The notes under the pieces were generated by a model. The model made no database searches, had not been told where the DNA came from, and worked only from the letters and a program-made list of their open reading frames with translations. The position numbers were made by a program, and so were the translations under genes. Shown one piece after another: positions 30,615 to 32,896 of a DNA stretch of 32,896 nt (its first letter is position 1; each line of letters begins with the position of its first letter). This stretch comes from Prevotella sp. CAG:732 (GTDB lineage: Bacteria > Bacteroidota > Bacteroidia > Bacteroidales > Bacteroidaceae). The stretch is taken from assembly GCA_000436035.1 (NCBI GenBank), contig FR893268.1:161264-194159 (forward strand), in the 5' to 3' direction.

Positions 30615-32896
30615 ATGAAACACTTAAAAACTTTACTGCTTGCCTTGGTGCTCCTACCAGCCATTGCTTTTGCGTCGGGATGGAACGACCAGGAGTACAA
30701 GCAAATCGAACAAAGCATCCAACTGCCTCAGCTCCATAAACGGCAGTTTGTCATTTCCTCTTTTGGTGCCAAGCAGAATGCCTCTGCCGCCCAAAACCAG
30801 AAGGCTATCAACCGTCTCATCTCCTTGGTTTCCAAGAAAGGCGGTGGCAAGGTCATCGTTCCGAAAGGTACTTGGAAAACCGGTGCCATCGAGATGAAGA
30901 GCCATGTCAACCTCGTCTTGGAGGAAGGCGCTATCCTGCAATTTGTCTTCGATACCAACCTCTACCCTCTCGTGCGTACTTCCTGGGAAGGCATCGCCTG
31001 CTGGAACTATTCCCCATGCGTCTATGGTTACAAGGTAACCGACGTTGCCATCACCGGTAAGGGTACTATCGACGGTGGCGGTAGCAACGAGACTTGGTGG
31101 CCGATGAACGGCAATCCGAAATATGGCTACGTCGATGGCGTGACCAAGGAGTGCCAGCGTCTAGGTTCACGTGCCCTGCTCTTGAAGCAAGCCGAAGACG
31201 GCGTGGCTTTCGATGAGCGCAAGTTTGGCAAGGGACAAGGTTTGCGCCCTCAGCTCATCAACTTCGTACGCTCCGAGCGCATCCTCATCCAGGATGTCAC
31301 CTTGCTGAAGTCACCTTTCTGGGTTATCCACCCTCTCCTCTCCAAGAACATCACTGTGGATGGCGTTACCGTCTGGAACGAAGGTCCTAACGGCGATGGT
31401 TGCGACCCTGAGGCTTGTGAGAACGTACTCATCCAAAACTGTGTGTTCCATACCGGTGACGACTGCATCGCCATCAAGAGCGGTCGCAACAATGATGGTC
31501 GTCTCTGGAACCAACCTTCCCGCAACATCATCATCCGCCATTGCAAGATGGAGGACGGTCATGGCGGCGTGGTCATCGGAAGTGAAATCTCCGGTGGTTG
31601 CGAGAATGTCTTTGCTGAAGACTGCGTGATGGACTCTCCTAACCTCGAACGCATCCTCCGCATCAAGACCAACAACTGCCGTGGCGGTGTCATCAAGAAC
31701 ATCAACATGCGCAACGTCACCGTGGGACAATGCAAGGAGGCTGTCTTGAAAATCAACCTCGACTACGAGCCTAAGGAGATATGCTACCGTGGTTTCGAAC
31801 CTAGTGTGAGCCAGGTTTATATGGAGAACGTGACTTGCAAGAAGAGCGACTACGGCGCCCTCATCATCGGCCGTGACCAGGTGGAGAACGTGAGCGACAT
31901 CACCGTGAAGAACTGCCAGTTTGATGGCGTTCAGAAGGAGCCTGTCAAGATTACGGGCAAGACTCGCAACGTGAAGTTTGACAACCTCACCGTCAATGGT
32001 TCGTTGGTGCTCAACAAGGCAGACCAGCCTTATCAAGCCTATAGCGAGTGGCTCACCCACAGTGAAATGCAGCGTGTGGCTCATCCATACAACCTCGATT
32101 TCTCTCCAAACAAACCCCGTTGGAGTTATGTGATGGGCATCGAGATGGAAGGTATGCTCGACACTTACCTCGCCTACCAGAATGGCAAGAGCACCTTCAA
32201 GGGTGGCGACGCTGAAGCCAACAATGAGAGAATCATCGACTATCTGAAGGAATATCCTGCCAAGATGATTGACGAGAAGGGCAACATCACAGGTTATAAA
32301 TATGAGGATTTCAACCTCGACAATGTGCGCACGGCGAAGTTCATCCTCCGCATGCACAACCTCTTCCCTAGCAAGAGCACAGAACTTGCCTTGAAGACCC
32401 TCTTCAAGCAGTTGCAGAACCAGCCTCGCACCAAGGAAGGCGTATATTGGCACAAGGCTATCTACGCCAACCAAGTTTGGCTCGATGGTATCTTCATGGG
32501 CTTGCCTTTCTACTGCCAGTATGCCGTACAGACGATGAAGCCTAAGAAGGCTAAGAAGTACTTGGACGATGCGGTAGATCAGATGATCAAGACTGACAAG
32601 TGCACTTACGACGAGAAGACACAGCTCTGGAAACATGCTTGGGACGAGACTCACCAGCAGTTCTGGGCAGACAAGGAGAACGGAAAGAGCCAGCACACCT
32701 GGGCGAGAGCCTTGGGATGGTATGTGATGGCGATGACCGAGTGCCTCGATGCCATGCCAGAGGACTATGCTCGCCGTGGCGAGGTCATCGACTTGCTCAA
32801 CAAGGCGATGGCTAGCGTGGTGAAGTACCAGGACAAGAAGACAGGCGTATGGTATGACGTGATGGACGTGAAGGATCCTCGCAACTATCTGGAGAG
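30615..32896 (+). CDS. GH28 polygalacturonase fused to GH105 unsaturated uronyl hydrolase, partial
   Basis: The 3' end lies outside the window; 760 residues are visible. A signal peptide (LLLALVLLPAIAFA, cleaved before SGW) is followed by a right-handed beta-helix GH28 domain (about 45-460) with the catalytic set NGDGCDP (259-265, Asp 261), GDD (281-283), GHGG (315-318) and RIK (349-351). From about residue 490 the sequence becomes GH105-like (WSYVMGIEMEGMLDTYLAY, NQVWLDGIFMGLPFY, WARALGWYVMAM), the family that removes the unsaturated sugar from pectin oligosaccharides. The fusion would thus combine internal cleavage and end trimming of pectin or rhamnogalacturonan in the periplasm or outside the cell. 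Confidence 0.9.
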   Translation, partial: MKHLKTLLLALVLLPAIAFASGWNDQEYKQIEQSIQLPQLHKRQFVISSFGAKQNASAAQNQKAINRLISLVSKKGGGKVIVPKGTWKTGAIEMKSHVNLVLEEGAILQFVFDTNLYPLVRTSWEGIACWNYSPCVYGYKVTDVAITGKGTIDGGGSNETWWPMNGNPKYGYVDGVTKECQRLGSRALLLKQAEDGVAFDERKFGKGQGLRPQLINFVRSERILIQDVTLLKSPFWVIHPLLSKNITVDGVTVWNEGPNGDGCDPEACENVLIQNCVFHTGDDCIAIKSGRNNDGRLWNQPSRNIIIRHCKMEDGHGGVVIGSEISGGCENVFAEDCVMDSPNLERILRIKTNNCRGGVIKNINMRNVTVGQCKEAVLKINLDYEPKEICYRGFEPSVSQVYMENVTCKKSDYGALIIGRDQVENVSDITVKNCQFDGVQKEPVKITGKTRNVKFDNLTVNGSLVLNKADQPYQAYSEWLTHSEMQRVAHPYNLDFSPNKPRWSYVMGIEMEGMLDTYLAYQNGKSTFKGGDAEANNERIIDYLKEYPAKMIDEKGNITGYKYEDFNLDNVRTAKFILRMHNLFPSKSTELALKTLFKQLQNQPRTKEGVYWHKAIYANQVWLDGIFMGLPFYCQYAVQTMKPKKAKKYLDDAVDQMIKTDKCTYDEKTQLWKHAWDETHQQFWADKENGKSQHTWARALGWYVMAMTECLDAMPEDYARRGEVIDLLNKAMASVVKYQDKKTGVWYDVMDVKDPRNYLE

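Noticed and set aside
31311..32696. 461-residue open frame on the minus strand opposite the pectinase
   Set aside because: It is antisense to conserved GH28/GH105 codons, and its Val/Leu/Ala/His-rich composition is the usual shadow of this codon bias.

Overview
The window looks like a chromosome segment of a gut Prevotella/Segatella-type bacterium (Bacteroidota, Bacteroidales). The evidence is: promoters of the TTTG / N19-22 / TAnnTTTG type, almost no Shine-Dalgarno sequences, AT-rich TAATTAAGAATTA-like spacers, Bacteroidales-only families (DUF4837, DUF4924, DUF4922), secreted proteins with type IX-like C-termini, and a GH28-GH105 pectinase. No rRNA, tRNA, CRISPR array, phage or transposase gene was found.

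Layout. (1) 1-5619, minus strand: a housekeeping/envelope cluster transcribed rlmN, a 38-aa membrane micro-ORF, a DUF4837 lipoprotein, an atypical pdxA, a receiver-less sigma-54 activator, lptE, then a partial conserved protein. (2) 5711-10916, plus strand: a 1282-aa fusion (GT2 glycosyltransferase, GalT/HIT-like DUF4922, SpoIID) followed by the muropeptide permease ampG. (3) 11141-17613, minus strand: LysE-type exporter, DUF4924, prfC, ClC channel, fmt and tsaC. (4) 17773-21156, plus strand: a ROK sugar kinase, then two secreted proteins with nearly identical C-terminal domains. (5) 21332-28531, minus strand: a complete tryptophan operon in the order trpL-D-C-F-A-B-E-G. (6) 28826-29634, plus strand: a 42-aa micro-ORF and rpe. 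(7) 29658-30503, minus strand: an ECF sigma factor and a candidate small RNA upstream of its promoter. (8) 30615 to the edge, plus strand: GH28-GH105 pectinase.

The strongest new observations are regulatory. The trp operon begins with a 20-codon leader peptide containing three consecutive Trp codons. It is followed by a rho-independent terminator whose descending arm can pair with the leader-peptide stop region, a complete attenuator model. Between the ECF sigma gene and the pectinase, a well-spaced promoter drives a roughly 72-nt unit made of a stem-loop and an intrinsic terminator, a candidate small RNA.

Other points to check are the three-domain fusion next to ampG, two short genes below usual calling cut-offs, several unexplained hairpin or tandem-repeat elements in spacers (10984-11064, 14576-14644, 21224-21349, 25562-25747), and a pdxA that has lost family-conserved residues.
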